A DNA stretch of 41,605 nt from an uncultured Lachnospiraceae bacterium (lineage in GTDB: Bacteria; Bacillota; Clostridia; Lachnospirales; Lachnospiraceae), in contig CAMWLG010000028.1 of NCBI GenBank assembly GCA_947175035.1, forward strand, positions 1 through 41,605. Reading direction: 5' to 3'. The notes beneath the pieces were generated by a model. The model searched no databases. It was given only the letters and a program-made list of their open reading frames with translations, and had not been told where the DNA came from. Shown piece by piece: positions 1-8,448 of this stretch. Both the position numbers and the translations under genes were made by a program. Within the stretch, counting starts at the first letter, position 1; each line of letters opens with the position of its first letter.

Positions 1-169
1 TAAAAGTATCAGAGTGGAATTATAAAATCTTTCAAAAAATAAATTTGCTTGTTTTACTTATGGAAAAGCTTATTTTAAAATAGATTAGTATTTGCTATTG
101 TATATGGAAAAATTTTCAAAAAGATGACTTGACTGGCAGAATGAATAGAGTGAAGGGCGTGAGTTTGAT

Positions 170-1081
170 ATGAGTAAAAAAAAGAATGGTATCAGCAATT
201 TTGAGCGGAAGTTTAGCAGGTATGCCATACCGAATCTGTCGCTGATCTTGGTGATGTGTTATGCGGCGGGTTATATTATTAGGATTGTCAACCCTGATTT
301 CCTGCAGTATCTGACATTGGATCCGTACCAGATCCTGCACGGACAGGTTTGGCGCGTGTTTACCTGGATTATTCAACCGCCCGGCAGCTTGGATGTGTTT
401 ACCCTGCTGATGCTTTTTTTCTACTATAGTATCGGAACTAACTTGGAGCGTGTGTGGGGTACCTATCGCTATAATGTCTATATTTTTGGAGGCATGCTCA
501 TTACAGTGATTGCAAGCTTTCTGTGTATGGGAGTGTGCTATCTGTTGTTTGCATCCAGGCTGGCTGATCCCCGGCAGGCAGCATATTTCTTTCAGATGTG
601 TTCTTGGGGATTCAGCACTTATTATATCAATATGTCGATTTTTCTGGCGTATTCCATCACATATCCGGAGCATCAGGTGCTTTTGATGTTTGTGATTCCT
701 GTGAAAGTGAAGTGGCTGGGGATTGTCTATGGTGTGATGTTGGTTATTAATATGCTGCAGTATTTTATGGTGGGGATGTTAGGATGGGACTATGCCTATG
801 CCTGGTTTGCAATGGTGGCGATTGCGGCGTCTCTGATCAATTTCCTGATATTTTGGATTGGCACCAAAAGGCTTTCCCATCTGGCGCCCAGACAGATTAA
901 ACGCAGGGCGGAGTTTAGACATCAAGTGCGCGAGGGGGCGAAGCAGGCAGGACATAAGTGCAGTATCTGCGGCAGGACGGACGGAGATGACCCGACGCTG
1001 GAATTCCGCTATTGCTCCAAGTGCGCGGGGAGCCATGAGTACTGTCAATATCATTTGTATTCCCACGAGCATGTGAGGTAA
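170..1081 (+). CDS. rhomboid-fold membrane protein with C-terminal zinc ribbon
   Basis: A 303-residue polytopic membrane protein with about six hydrophobic segments between residues 20 and 230. The segment reading YPEHQVLLMFVIPVKVKWL resembles a conserved stretch of rhomboid-like proteins of Firmicutes. No GxSG motif of an active rhomboid serine protease is visible; the matching position reads SWGFSTYY, so this is probably a protease-dead relative. The last 40 residues hold a cysteine cluster (CSIC, then CSKC, then CQYH) that looks like a zinc ribbon on the cytoplasmic side. The start has only a weak purine-rich site (gaaggg) about 12 bases upstream. The stop codon forms the left tip of an inverted-repeat element. 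Fold assignment is moderately sure; function is unknown. Confidence 0.7.
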   Translation: MSKKKNGISNFERKFSRYAIPNLSLILVMCYAAGYIIRIVNPDFLQYLTLDPYQILHGQVWRVFTWIIQPPGSLDVFTLLMLFFYYSIGTNLERVWGTYRYNVYIFGGMLITVIASFLCMGVCYLLFASRLADPRQAAYFFQMCSWGFSTYYINMSIFLAYSITYPEHQVLLMFVIPVKVKWLGIVYGVMLVINMLQYFMVGMLGWDYAYAWFAMVAIAASLINFLIFWIGTKRLSHLAPRQIKRRAEFRHQVREGAKQAGHKCSICGRTDGDDPTLEFRYCSKCAGSHEYCQYHLYSHEHVR

Positions 1082-1263
1082 CAGTTCAGCCATGGGATAA
1101 TTTGTAAGCTGTGCGTGGGTGCTCGCACACAAAGCACTGCTTATAAATTATTTCATGAGCGGAGCGCCCTCAAATGAAATAAAAGGTGAGTCGCGAAGCG
1201 GCGACGGCTGCGCAGCAGACGCTTTTATGAATGTGAGGGCTGAACTGTTACTATGTGAGGTAA
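1071..1263. repeat. MITE-like inverted-repeat element with 11-bp flanking direct repeat
   Basis: A 13-base perfect terminal inverted repeat, taacagttcagcc at 1079-1091 and ggctgaactgtta at 1238-1250, encloses about 145 bases that fold into several hairpins: ataattt/aaattat with gtaagc/gcttat, gtgcg/cgcac, ttatttcat/atgaaataa, gtcgc/gcgac and gctgc/gcagc. The sequence atgtgaggtaa is repeated exactly at 1071-1081 and 1253-1263, which looks like a target-site duplication. The left copy includes the stop codon of the membrane protein gene. No ORF encoding a transposase lies inside. A second hairpin with the same tip sequence lies at 26961-27019. Confidence 0.7.
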
Positions 1264-1284
1264 GGGAAAAATAAGGAGCACAGA

Positions 1285-2022
1285 ATGAATCAAGAACTGC
1301 AATTTGCGCAAACTTTAGAGCAGGTGCGCACCCTTGCCAGAGAGCAGGGAAATTGTGTCAGCAAGGAGCAGGTGGAGGAGGCGTTCGCGCCCCTGAATTT
1401 GGACGAGAACCAGTTGGAATTGGTGTATGACTATCTGATCAAGCATAAGGTGGGAATCGGTGAACCTGTGGATCCTGACGACTATCTCACGGAGGAAGAG
1501 CGGAATTATCTGCAGGATTATCTGGATCAGCTGGCTGCCTTGCCAACCTACACTCCGGGGCAGATTGAGGCATATACCATCTCTGCCATGGCGGGGGATC
1601 CGGACGCTCAAGGCAGGCTGATAGAGGTTTATCTGGCGGATATCCCGGAGATTGCCAAGCTATACACCGGGCAGGGTGTATTGTTGGAGGATTTGATTGG
1701 CGAGGGCAATATGGCACTGACCTTTGGCGTGGGGATGTTGGGAAGTCTGGAACATCCAAGCGAGGCGCAGGGAATGATTGCCAAGCTGGTCATGGACGCC
1801 ATGGAGGATTATATTGCGGAAAATGCCGAGAATCAAAAGTCTGACCAAAGAATAGCTGACAGGATGAACAAGATAGCAGATCAGGCGCATGACATGGCAC
1901 AGGAGCTATGCCGCAAGGTGACCGTGGCTGAACTTGCAAAAGAGACGGGGATAAGCGAGGAACAGATCCGCAGGGCAATGCGTGTGAGTGGTTTCCGAAT
2001 CGAGGATTTGACAGATGAATAA
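1285..2022 (+). CDS. sigma-70-like protein lacking region 4
   Basis: 245 residues. Residues 5-55 resemble sigma region 1.1. Residues 65-85 resemble region 1.2. Residues 105-150 match regions 2.1-2.2, including RLIEVYLADIPEIAKLYTGQG and then LLEDLIGEGNMAL, the core-binding helix of RpoD-type factors. The aromatic -10-recognition segment (region 2.3/2.4, normally YATWWIRQAI) is replaced by an acidic, tryptophan-free stretch. Residues 210-235 resemble region 3 (VTVAELAKETGISEEQIRRA). There is no region 4. A good site (aaggag) precedes the ATG. The gene overlaps the next by 8 bases. It may bind RNA polymerase core without recognising promoters, but this is inference; annotation pipelines would probably call it a sigma factor. 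Confidence 0.65.
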   Translation: MNQELQFAQTLEQVRTLAREQGNCVSKEQVEEAFAPLNLDENQLELVYDYLIKHKVGIGEPVDPDDYLTEEERNYLQDYLDQLAALPTYTPGQIEAYTISAMAGDPDAQGRLIEVYLADIPEIAKLYTGQGVLLEDLIGEGNMALTFGVGMLGSLEHPSEAQGMIAKLVMDAMEDYIAENAENQKSDQRIADRMNKIADQAHDMAQELCRKVTVAELAKETGISEEQIRRAMRVSGFRIEDLTDE

Positions 2023-2434
2023 GAGTGTTTACGAGGACTACAAATATTGTATGCAGGACGTGTCGCGCCTGTATGTCGGCAGCAAATATACTTTTGATGA
2101 ACTGTTGGAGAATGAGGAGATTCCGTTTAAATTCCGCCTGGTTGTGGAACGCTATATCTTACCCGAGGCGGATCTTGCGGACACATTGGAGACGCATCTT
2201 TATTATCTGACCAAGAAAAGCTTTCAGGTAAAAATATTTAAGCAGCTAAAGGCCCGGGTCAAGGTCAATCTCATAGAGGAGAAAAAAGGATTGGGCGGTA
2301 AGTCGAAGAAGGAGTACACGACAAAGATGCTGCCCGTGGAACAGTTGGTCGAGCTTTCCGTGCAGGAAAAGGAGCAGGTTGGTCTGGTGATTCAGGAGCT
2401 TGCGCTCAGTAAGCTTGCCCTTATGGGGTTTTGA
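2015..2434 (+). CDS. hypothetical protein coupled to sigma-like protein
   Basis: 139 residues, not recognised. The start ATG lies inside the last codons of the sigma-like gene (8-base overlap), a standard arrangement for translational coupling, so the two products are probably made together and may act together. The sequence is soluble, with no signal peptide or membrane segment. A basic stretch around residues 74-105 (KIFKQLKARVKVNL, then EKKGLGGKSKK) could contact nucleic acid, and the C-terminus is a hydrophobic-acidic helix. No known motif is seen. It is followed 23 bases later by the metalloprotease gene. Confidence 0.6.
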   Translation: MNKSVYEDYKYCMQDVSRLYVGSKYTFDELLENEEIPFKFRLVVERYILPEADLADTLETHLYYLTKKSFQVKIFKQLKARVKVNLIEEKKGLGGKSKKEYTTKMLPVEQLVELSVQEKEQVGLVIQELALSKLALMGF

Positions 2435-2457
2435 ATTAATGAAAATTAGGAGAGTGA

Positions 2458-5424
2458 ATGATGACAGGAGAAGTGAATTCTAAGCAGAAATATTCTAAGG
2501 CAGAGGGGCTGGATCGGCTTGCGGCCTATGAGGTGATAGAGCAGAGGGAGATTGACGATATTCGGAGCATGGGGGTACTGCTGCGGCATAGGAAGACGGG
2601 GGCAAGGGTGGCTCTGCTATCCAATGATGATGAAAATAAGGTTTTCTATATCGGCTTTCGCACCCCGCCTGCAGATTCTACAGGAGTGCCGCATATTTTG
2701 GAGCATTCCGTGCTGTGTGGGTCCAGAGAGTTTCCCGTGAAGGACCCTTTTGTGGAGCTGGTGAAGGGATCTTTGAACACATTTTTGAATGCCATGACCT
2801 ATCCCGATAAGACGCTGTACCCCGTGGCGAGCTGTAATGACAAGGACTTTCAAAATCTGATGCATGTGTATCTGGATGCGGTTTTTTATCCCAATATTTA
2901 TGACAAGGAAGCTATCTTCCGCCAGGAGGGATGGCATTACGAGTTGGAGAACGAGGACGGGGAGCTTGCCATCAACGGCGTGGTTTACAATGAGATGAAG
3001 GGAGCGTATTCCTCGGCGGATGATGTGTTGGAGACTGCCATTATGAATTCCCTCTATCCCCACACGACTTATGGCGTGGAATCCGGCGGCGACCCGGATG
3101 TGATTCCCGAGCTTTCTTATGAGGAGTTTTTGGATTTTCACAGACAATATTATCATCCTTCCAACAGCTATATTTATCTCTATGGGGATATGGATATGGC
3201 GGAGAAGCTTAACTTTATTGACGAGCATTATCTGTCCGCCTTTGACACTTTAGAGATCCATTCCGAAATCGGTATCGAGCCGGAATTTGGCCCTACCTCT
3301 GTCCTGTATATCAAGGAATATCCCTTGAATGAGGGGGAGGATGCGGATGAGAACACTTATTTTTCTATCAATTTTTCTGTGGGGGAGAGCACGGACAGTG
3401 AGCTCTGCGTGGCATTTCAAGTGTTGGACTATGCCCTGTGTTCCGCGCCGGGAGCCCCTTTGAAACAGACGCTGGTGGATCGCGGTATTGGAAGAGACGT
3501 GTACAGTATCTGGGATGACGGTATCAGACAGCCGTATTTCAGCGTGATTGCCAAGGGGACATCCATGGACAGACAAGCGGAATTCATGGATACGGTGTGG
3601 GAGGTATTGGAGCGCGTCGTGGCGGAGGGCTTTGACGAGAAGGCTTTGTTGGCGGCGTTAAATTATTATGAATTTAAGTATCGGGAAGCTGATTTTGGCT
3701 CCTATCCCAAGGGATTGATGTATGGGCTGCAGATGTTGGACAGCTGGCTTTATGATGACAGCATGCCTTTTGTGCATGTTGAGCAGATTGGGATTTTTAA
3801 AGCACTCAGGGAAAAGGTGAAGAGTGGTTGGTATGAGCAGCTGGTAAAAGAATATCTCTTGGAAAATAATCATCGAAGCGTAGTGATCTTAAAGCCTGTT
3901 GCGGGGCTTATGGAGAAGCAGGAGGCGGAGCTTGCAGACAAGCTTGCGGCGAAAAAGGCATCCATGTCCAAGGAGGAGATCCAGGAAGTCTTGACGTTAC
4001 AGGAGACATTGCGCAAGTTCCAGGAGACGGAGGACAGTCAGGAGGATTTGGCGAAGATTCCGCTGCTTTCCAGAGATGACTTAAAGAAGGAAGCTGCCAT
4101 GCTGGTGAATGAGGAGAGGCACATTGGTGACACACCTTTTTTGTATCACAAGCTCTATACCAACGGAATCGGCTATCTGCGCATGTTGTTCCGCCTGGAT
4201 GGGATTCCGGGGGAGTATTACCCTTACGTGGGGATTCTGAAGGGGTGTCTGGGGCTGTTGAACACGGAGCACTACAGCTATGGGGATCTGTTTAACGAGA
4301 TGAATCTGGTTACCGGCGGCATGGCGGCAGTGAGCAATATTTACAGCCGGATCGACGACCAGGAGAAATGCCAGGTGACTCTGGAATTCAAGGCGAAGGC
4401 ATTTAATGATAAGCTGGAAGCGGCGATAGAACTGATGCAGGAGATCATTCTCACCAGCGATCTGACAGACGGGAAGCGTCTTAAGGAGATTTTGGCGGAG
4501 GGAAAGTCTCGTATGCAGAGCCAGATGATGTCCTCGGGGCACAGTGTGGCGGTGGGCAGGGCATTGTCCTACGGCAGCGCGTCAGGTGTATTGAATGAGC
4601 TCATCTCGGGCGTTCCTTTTTATCGCCTGATTGCCGGTATCGTGGAAGACTTCGATGCCAGGAAGGGAGAACTTGTAGAGAAGCTGCAAACGCTGGCGAA
4701 GATGATTTTCAGACCGGAGAACCTGATGGTGGATTTTGTGGGGGACGAGCCGGAGAAATTGAAACTTGCCGCGGCGGTGGAGCGATTCAAGAGTAAACTT
4801 TACACCTGTCCCGTGATGAAGGAGACTTACAGACCGGTGCCTGAGCGTGGCAACGAGGGATTCATGACGGCCGGACAGATTCAATATGTGTGCCGGGCGG
4901 GAAATTTTGTCAGGAAAGGACTGCCCTACACCGGCGCGTTGAAAGTGTTGAAGGTAATGCTTGGGTACGAGTATCTGTGGGTCAATGTGCGTGTGAAGGG
5001 CGGCGCCTATGGGTGCATGTGTAATTTTGGGAGAACGGGGGAGAGTTATTTTGTGTCCTACAGAGACCCCAATCTGGATAAAACCTTGGATGTCTACGAG
5101 AAGGCAGCGGAGGCAATCGCGCATTACGAGGCGGACGAGCGCACTATGACACAGTATATCATTGGTGCGATCAGCGATTTGGATATGCCAATGAATCCAG
5201 CGGCCAAGGGACTGTTTGGATTGACCGCCTATATGTCGGGGCTGGACGAGGCATTCCTGCAAAGAGAGCGGGATGCGATTTTGAGCGCGACGGCGGAGGA
5301 TATACGGAAGCTTGCTGATTATATTAAAGCTTTTATGTCGGAGGATTTCCTGTGTGTGGTGGGAAATGCAGGGAGGCTTAAGGCGGATGAGAAACTTTTC
5401 CGGAAGATTGAGAACCTTTTCTAA
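2458..5424 (+). CDS. M16C family zinc metalloprotease (PreP/insulinase-like)
   Basis: 988 residues, the usual size of the M16C (presequence protease) subfamily. The inverted zinc motif HILEH lies at residues 79-83, with H79 and H83 as zinc ligands and E82 as catalytic base; the distal zinc ligand is probably E179 in the NEMKG motif. The protein has the expected two halves, N-terminal catalytic and C-terminal inactive M16 domains, joined by a charged linker around residues 480-540. There is no signal peptide, so it probably degrades peptides in the cytoplasm. A good site (aggag) precedes a double ATG; the first is chosen. The stop codon is immediately adjacent to the next reading frame. Confidence 0.93.
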   Translation: MMTGEVNSKQKYSKAEGLDRLAAYEVIEQREIDDIRSMGVLLRHRKTGARVALLSNDDENKVFYIGFRTPPADSTGVPHILEHSVLCGSREFPVKDPFVELVKGSLNTFLNAMTYPDKTLYPVASCNDKDFQNLMHVYLDAVFYPNIYDKEAIFRQEGWHYELENEDGELAINGVVYNEMKGAYSSADDVLETAIMNSLYPHTTYGVESGGDPDVIPELSYEEFLDFHRQYYHPSNSYIYLYGDMDMAEKLNFIDEHYLSAFDTLEIHSEIGIEPEFGPTSVLYIKEYPLNEGEDADENTYFSINFSVGESTDSELCVAFQVLDYALCSAPGAPLKQTLVDRGIGRDVYSIWDDGIRQPYFSVIAKGTSMDRQAEFMDTVWEVLERVVAEGFDEKALLAALNYYEFKYREADFGSYPKGLMYGLQMLDSWLYDDSMPFVHVEQIGIFKALREKVKSGWYEQLVKEYLLENNHRSVVILKPVAGLMEKQEAELADKLAAKKASMSKEEIQEVLTLQETLRKFQETEDSQEDLAKIPLLSRDDLKKEAAMLVNEERHIGDTPFLYHKLYTNGIGYLRMLFRLDGIPGEYYPYVGILKGCLGLLNTEHYSYGDLFNEMNLVTGGMAAVSNIYSRIDDQEKCQVTLEFKAKAFNDKLEAAIELMQEIILTSDLTDGKRLKEILAEGKSRMQSQMMSSGHSVAVGRALSYGSASGVLNELISGVPFYRLIAGIVEDFDARKGELVEKLQTLAKMIFRPENLMVDFVGDEPEKLKLAAAVERFKSKLYTCPVMKETYRPVPERGNEGFMTAGQIQYVCRAGNFVRKGLPYTGALKVLKVMLGYEYLWVNVRVKGGAYGCMCNFGRTGESYFVSYRDPNLDKTLDVYEKAAEAIAHYEADERTMTQYIIGAISDLDMPMNPAAKGLFGLTAYMSGLDEAFLQRERDAILSATAEDIRKLADYIKAFMSEDFLCVVGNAGRLKADEKLFRKIENLF

Positions 5425-5492
5425 TGATCTCTCGTCTAATATGCTGTAAGGAACATGCAATGAAAAACAGCATTGCTTCAGGGAGGAGAAAT

Positions 5493-6554
5493 ATGATGAA
5501 AAAGGACAGATTGTTAGGAAAAGTTTTGACGGCGTTTGCCGTGGCTTCGGCATTGGCGTTGACCGCCTGTGGCGCAGGGGCAGCTTCAACCCCCGGGAAG
5601 TCAGCCATGATGAACGGTGCGGCCTACGACGAACCACAGGTCGAGATGAGTTATTCCAATTATGATTCTATGGCGGATGGGGTTTATGGCAGCATGGCGG
5701 AGGAGGCGGTTTCTGAAGCTTACTCGGGACAGACTGTGGGGGAGAGCTTTCAGAGCGCCGGACAGTCAGGGAGCGGATCGAAGGTTGATGACAGTCGAAA
5801 GCTGATTCGTACCGTGAATCTGGATGTGGAGACGAAGGAGTTTGATCAGATGCTTGCCTCCGTAGAGGAGCAGGTGGCGACGCTGAACGGGTACATTGAG
5901 CAGATGAATACCTACAATGGGAGCAAATATTCCGGCAGTCGGAGTAATCGTTCCTCCAATCTCACAGTCCGGGTGCCAAAGCAGTCTCTGGATACCTTTT
6001 TAAAGGCGGTGGATGACACGGGCAACATCATCAGCCGCACTGAGTCCGTGGAAGATGTGACGCTGGATTATGTGGACACGGAGAGTCGGAAGAACTCTCT
6101 GCTGGTGGAGCAGGAACGTCTGCTGAGTTTCCTGGAGAAGGCGGAGAGCCTGGAGGATATCATTACCTTGGAGGAACGGCTTTCTGAGGTGCGGTATCAG
6201 TTGGAGCGGATGGAGTCAATGCTTCGCACCTATGACAATAAGGTGGACTATGCCACGGTGTACATGAGAATTGCAGAAGTGAAGGAGCTGACGCCGCCTC
6301 CCGTGGAGGAAGAGGAGACTGTCTGGGACAGATTGACGAACGGTTTTATGGAAAATCTGGAGGATGTAAAGGATGGCATTGTTGACTTCTTTGTCTGGAT
6401 TGTGGTGAACATTCCTTATCTCGTAATCTGGGCGATAAGGATTGCTGTGATTGTTGTCATCGTCAAGCTGATCATTCGGAGCAGGCGCAAGAAAAAGGCT
6501 GCTAAATTGGCGAGTAATCAAGCTGTGCCGCCTGTGGAGAATAAGCAAAGCTAA
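5493..6554 (+). CDS. DUF4349 lipoprotein
   Basis: The open frame runs from 5424, but the strong gggaggag site sits just before the ATG at 5493, and only that start puts a signal sequence first. The 353-residue product begins MMKKDR, then a hydrophobic core and the lipobox LTAC (C26), so it is a predicted lipoprotein. An acidic, Ser/Gly-rich linker follows. Residues from about 105 form the DUF4349 domain (LIRTVNLDVETKEFDQML, then VTLDYVDTESRK and coiled coil). Near the C-terminus is a transmembrane segment (about 308-335) followed by a basic tail (RSRRKKK). The domain's function is not known. It sits between a protease and era, probably in one transcript. Confidence 0.85.
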   Translation: MMKKDRLLGKVLTAFAVASALALTACGAGAASTPGKSAMMNGAAYDEPQVEMSYSNYDSMADGVYGSMAEEAVSEAYSGQTVGESFQSAGQSGSGSKVDDSRKLIRTVNLDVETKEFDQMLASVEEQVATLNGYIEQMNTYNGSKYSGSRSNRSSNLTVRVPKQSLDTFLKAVDDTGNIISRTESVEDVTLDYVDTESRKNSLLVEQERLLSFLEKAESLEDIITLEERLSEVRYQLERMESMLRTYDNKVDYATVYMRIAEVKELTPPPVEEEETVWDRLTNGFMENLEDVKDGIVDFFVWIVVNIPYLVIWAIRIAVIVVIVKLIIRSRRKKKAAKLASNQAVPPVENKQS

Positions 6555-6604
6555 GCGGCTTTTACCGAATGGAGAAAAGTTTGGAGAATACACAGGAGGG
6601 ATGT

Positions 6605-7519
6605 ATGGAAAATTCCGCATATAAATCAGGTTTTGTGACTTTGATAGGCAGGCCCAACGTGGGCAAATCCACGTTGATGAACCATCTGATTGGACAGAAG
6701 ATTGCCATCACATCCAAGAAGCCTCAGACCACAAGAAATCGCATTCAGACGGTGCTTACGCTGGACAATGCCCAGATTGTGTTCTTGGACACGCCGGGGA
6801 TTCACAAGGCGAAGAACAAACTGGGGGATTATATGGTGAATGTGGCGGAGCACACTCTGAACGAGGTGGACGTGATTCTCTGGCTTGTGGAACCGACGAA
6901 TTATATCGGTGCGGGGGAGAGGCATATACTCTCGCAGCTTCAGAAAACCAAGACTCCGGTGATTCTGGTGATCAACAAGACGGACACGGTCAAGCGGGAG
7001 GATGTGTTTGCCTTTATCGATACCTACAGGAAGGAGATGGATTTTCAGGAAATCGTGCCTGTCTCCGCCCTGAAAGGGGATAATACGGAGGAGCTGGTGA
7101 GCTGTATCCTGAAATATCTGCCCTATGGCGAGCCCTTTTATGATGAGGATACCATTACGGATCAACCCATGCGGCAGATTGCGGCGGAGCTGATCAGGGA
7201 GAAGGCGCTGCGGCTTCTGGAGGAGGAGATTCCCCATGGCATCGCGGTCAGTATCGAGAGTATGAAGCAGAAAGGAAATATCTGCCATATCGATGCAACC
7301 ATTATATGCGAGCGGGAATCCCACAAGGGCATTATCATTGGAAAAGGCGGACAGATGCTCAAGCAGATTGGCTCCAAAGCCCGACCGGATATTGAGGATT
7401 TGCTGGGAACGAAGGTGAATCTGCAGCTTTGGGTGAAGGTGAAGAAGGATTGGAGGGACAGTGATTTCCTTCTGAAAAATTTTGGATATAACCCCAAGGA
7501 GAGCTTTGGCAAGGAATAA
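6605..7519 (+). CDS. era: GTPase Era
   Basis: Era binds the 3' end of 16S rRNA and is needed for 30S subunit assembly. The G1 motif GRPNVGKS is at residues 15-22, G3 DTPG at 62-65 and G4 NKTD at 124-127. The C-terminal KH domain carries the expected GKGGQMLKQIG motif and the ending LWVKVKKDWRD. The frame opens at 6569, but a strong aggaggg (6594-6600) lies right before the ATG at 6605, giving 304 residues, the normal Era length. It is followed by a YqzL-like ORF and recO, as in Bacillus and many Clostridia. Confidence 0.97.
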   Translation: MENSAYKSGFVTLIGRPNVGKSTLMNHLIGQKIAITSKKPQTTRNRIQTVLTLDNAQIVFLDTPGIHKAKNKLGDYMVNVAEHTLNEVDVILWLVEPTNYIGAGERHILSQLQKTKTPVILVINKTDTVKREDVFAFIDTYRKEMDFQEIVPVSALKGDNTEELVSCILKYLPYGEPFYDEDTITDQPMRQIAAELIREKALRLLEEEIPHGIAVSIESMKQKGNICHIDATIICERESHKGIIIGKGGQMLKQIGSKARPDIEDLLGTKVNLQLWVKVKKDWRDSDFLLKNFGYNPKESFGKE

Positions 7520-7575
7520 AAAAACTCAAATTGCAGACCCTACTGAATGTACGGAACAGATAGGGGGAAGCATTT

Positions 7576-7809
7576 ATGCAGACATTGAATTACTGGAAGC
7601 AATTTGAGAATACGGGCAAAATCGAGGATTATTTATCATATAAAGCAGATGACAGCCAGCGGTCGGAGAATATGGTCGCTGGCTGCAAGTCCGATTATCA
7701 GGCGGGAATGTGGGATTCCACCAGGAGAGAGGGAATGGACGGCAGTTATGCAGGAATTCATACAAGTGACAGGGATGATTTTAAAGCAGTCTCCCATGGG
7801 AGAATATGA
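7576..7809 (+). CDS. YqzL-like small protein between era and recO
   Basis: A 77-residue ORF whose first 25 residues (MQTLNYWKQFENTGKIEDYL, then SYK) match the pattern of YqzL, a protein of about 47 residues found between era and recO in Bacillus. A clear site (agggggaag) lies 6 bases before the ATG. The C-terminal 50 residues are longer than in YqzL and poor in recognisable features, and the last 62 bases overlap the likely recO start in another frame. Function is unknown. The gene position and N-terminus make it credible. Confidence 0.65.
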   Translation: MQTLNYWKQFENTGKIEDYLSYKADDSQRSENMVAGCKSDYQAGMWDSTRREGMDGSYAGIHTSDRDDFKAVSHGRI

Positions 7810-8398
7810 CAGGCGGGTGTGCCTGCTTACCCGCGAGCGGGGGAAGATTTCTGCCTTTGCGAGAGGGGCGAGAAAGCCGGGCAGCCGTCTGGCGGCGGCT
7901 ACCAACCTCTTTGCGTTCGGCACGTTCAAGCTCTATGCGGGGCGCAATTCCTACACCATGACAGAGGCGGAGATCACCAACTATTTTGAGGAATTGATGT
8001 CGGATTATGTAGGAGCCTATTATGGAATGTATTTTACCGAGGTGGCGGATTTCTATACTAGGGAGAACAATGATGAGAAGGAGATGCTGAAGCTCCTGTA
8101 TCAGTCGCTCAAAGCAATCATGGCGGATTCCCTGCCCAATCCTCTGGTGAAATGCATTTTTGAGTTGAAAGCGATTGCAGTAAACGGGGAATTTCCAGGC
8201 ATTCCGAAGGACAGGGAGCTTTTGGAGTCCACGGTATATGCCCTGCAGTATATCGCCGCGAGCCCTGTGGAAAAACTTTACACCTTCATGGTTACGGACG
8301 AAGTTTTGGCGCAATTGCAGAAAATTGCGGTGGAATATACAAAACGCTTTTTGAATCATGATTTTAAAAGTCTTGAAATACTTAAAACTCTGTGTTAG
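7748..8398 (+). CDS. recO: DNA repair protein RecO
   Basis: RecO loads RecA with RecR and anneals single strands during recombinational repair. The N-terminal OB fold is visible in VTGMILKQSPMGEYDRRVCL, then TRERGKISAFARGARKP. The frame is open from an ATG at 7604, but residues 1-48 of that reading do not resemble RecO; the ATG at 7748 gives 216 residues and the family's normal N-terminus. No strong ribosome site precedes 7748, so it may depend on translation of the overlapping YqzL-like ORF. The C-terminal half lacks the cysteine cluster found in many RecO proteins. Confidence 0.9.
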   Translation: MQEFIQVTGMILKQSPMGEYDRRVCLLTRERGKISAFARGARKPGSRLAAATNLFAFGTFKLYAGRNSYTMTEAEITNYFEELMSDYVGAYYGMYFTEVADFYTRENNDEKEMLKLLYQSLKAIMADSLPNPLVKCIFELKAIAVNGEFPGIPKDRELLESTVYALQYIAASPVEKLYTFMVTDEVLAQLQKIAVEYTKRFLNHDFKSLEILKTLC

Positions 8399-8448
8399 AA
8401 TTTGATATGGTCTGTATAAATCGGGATCAGAGAGTAAGGAGATTTTAG

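Noticed and set aside
1..169. AT-rich stretch before the first gene as a promoter
   Set aside because: Several loose -10-like boxes but none with a convincing -35 at proper spacing.
5456..5476. Hairpin gcaatg/cattgc before the DUF4349 gene
   Set aside because: Six-base stem without a T run; too weak to call a terminator or switch.
5424..5492. Upstream start of the DUF4349 gene at 5424
   Set aside because: The signal peptide and strong ribosome site point to 5493; the earlier start would add a hydrophilic extension before the signal sequence.
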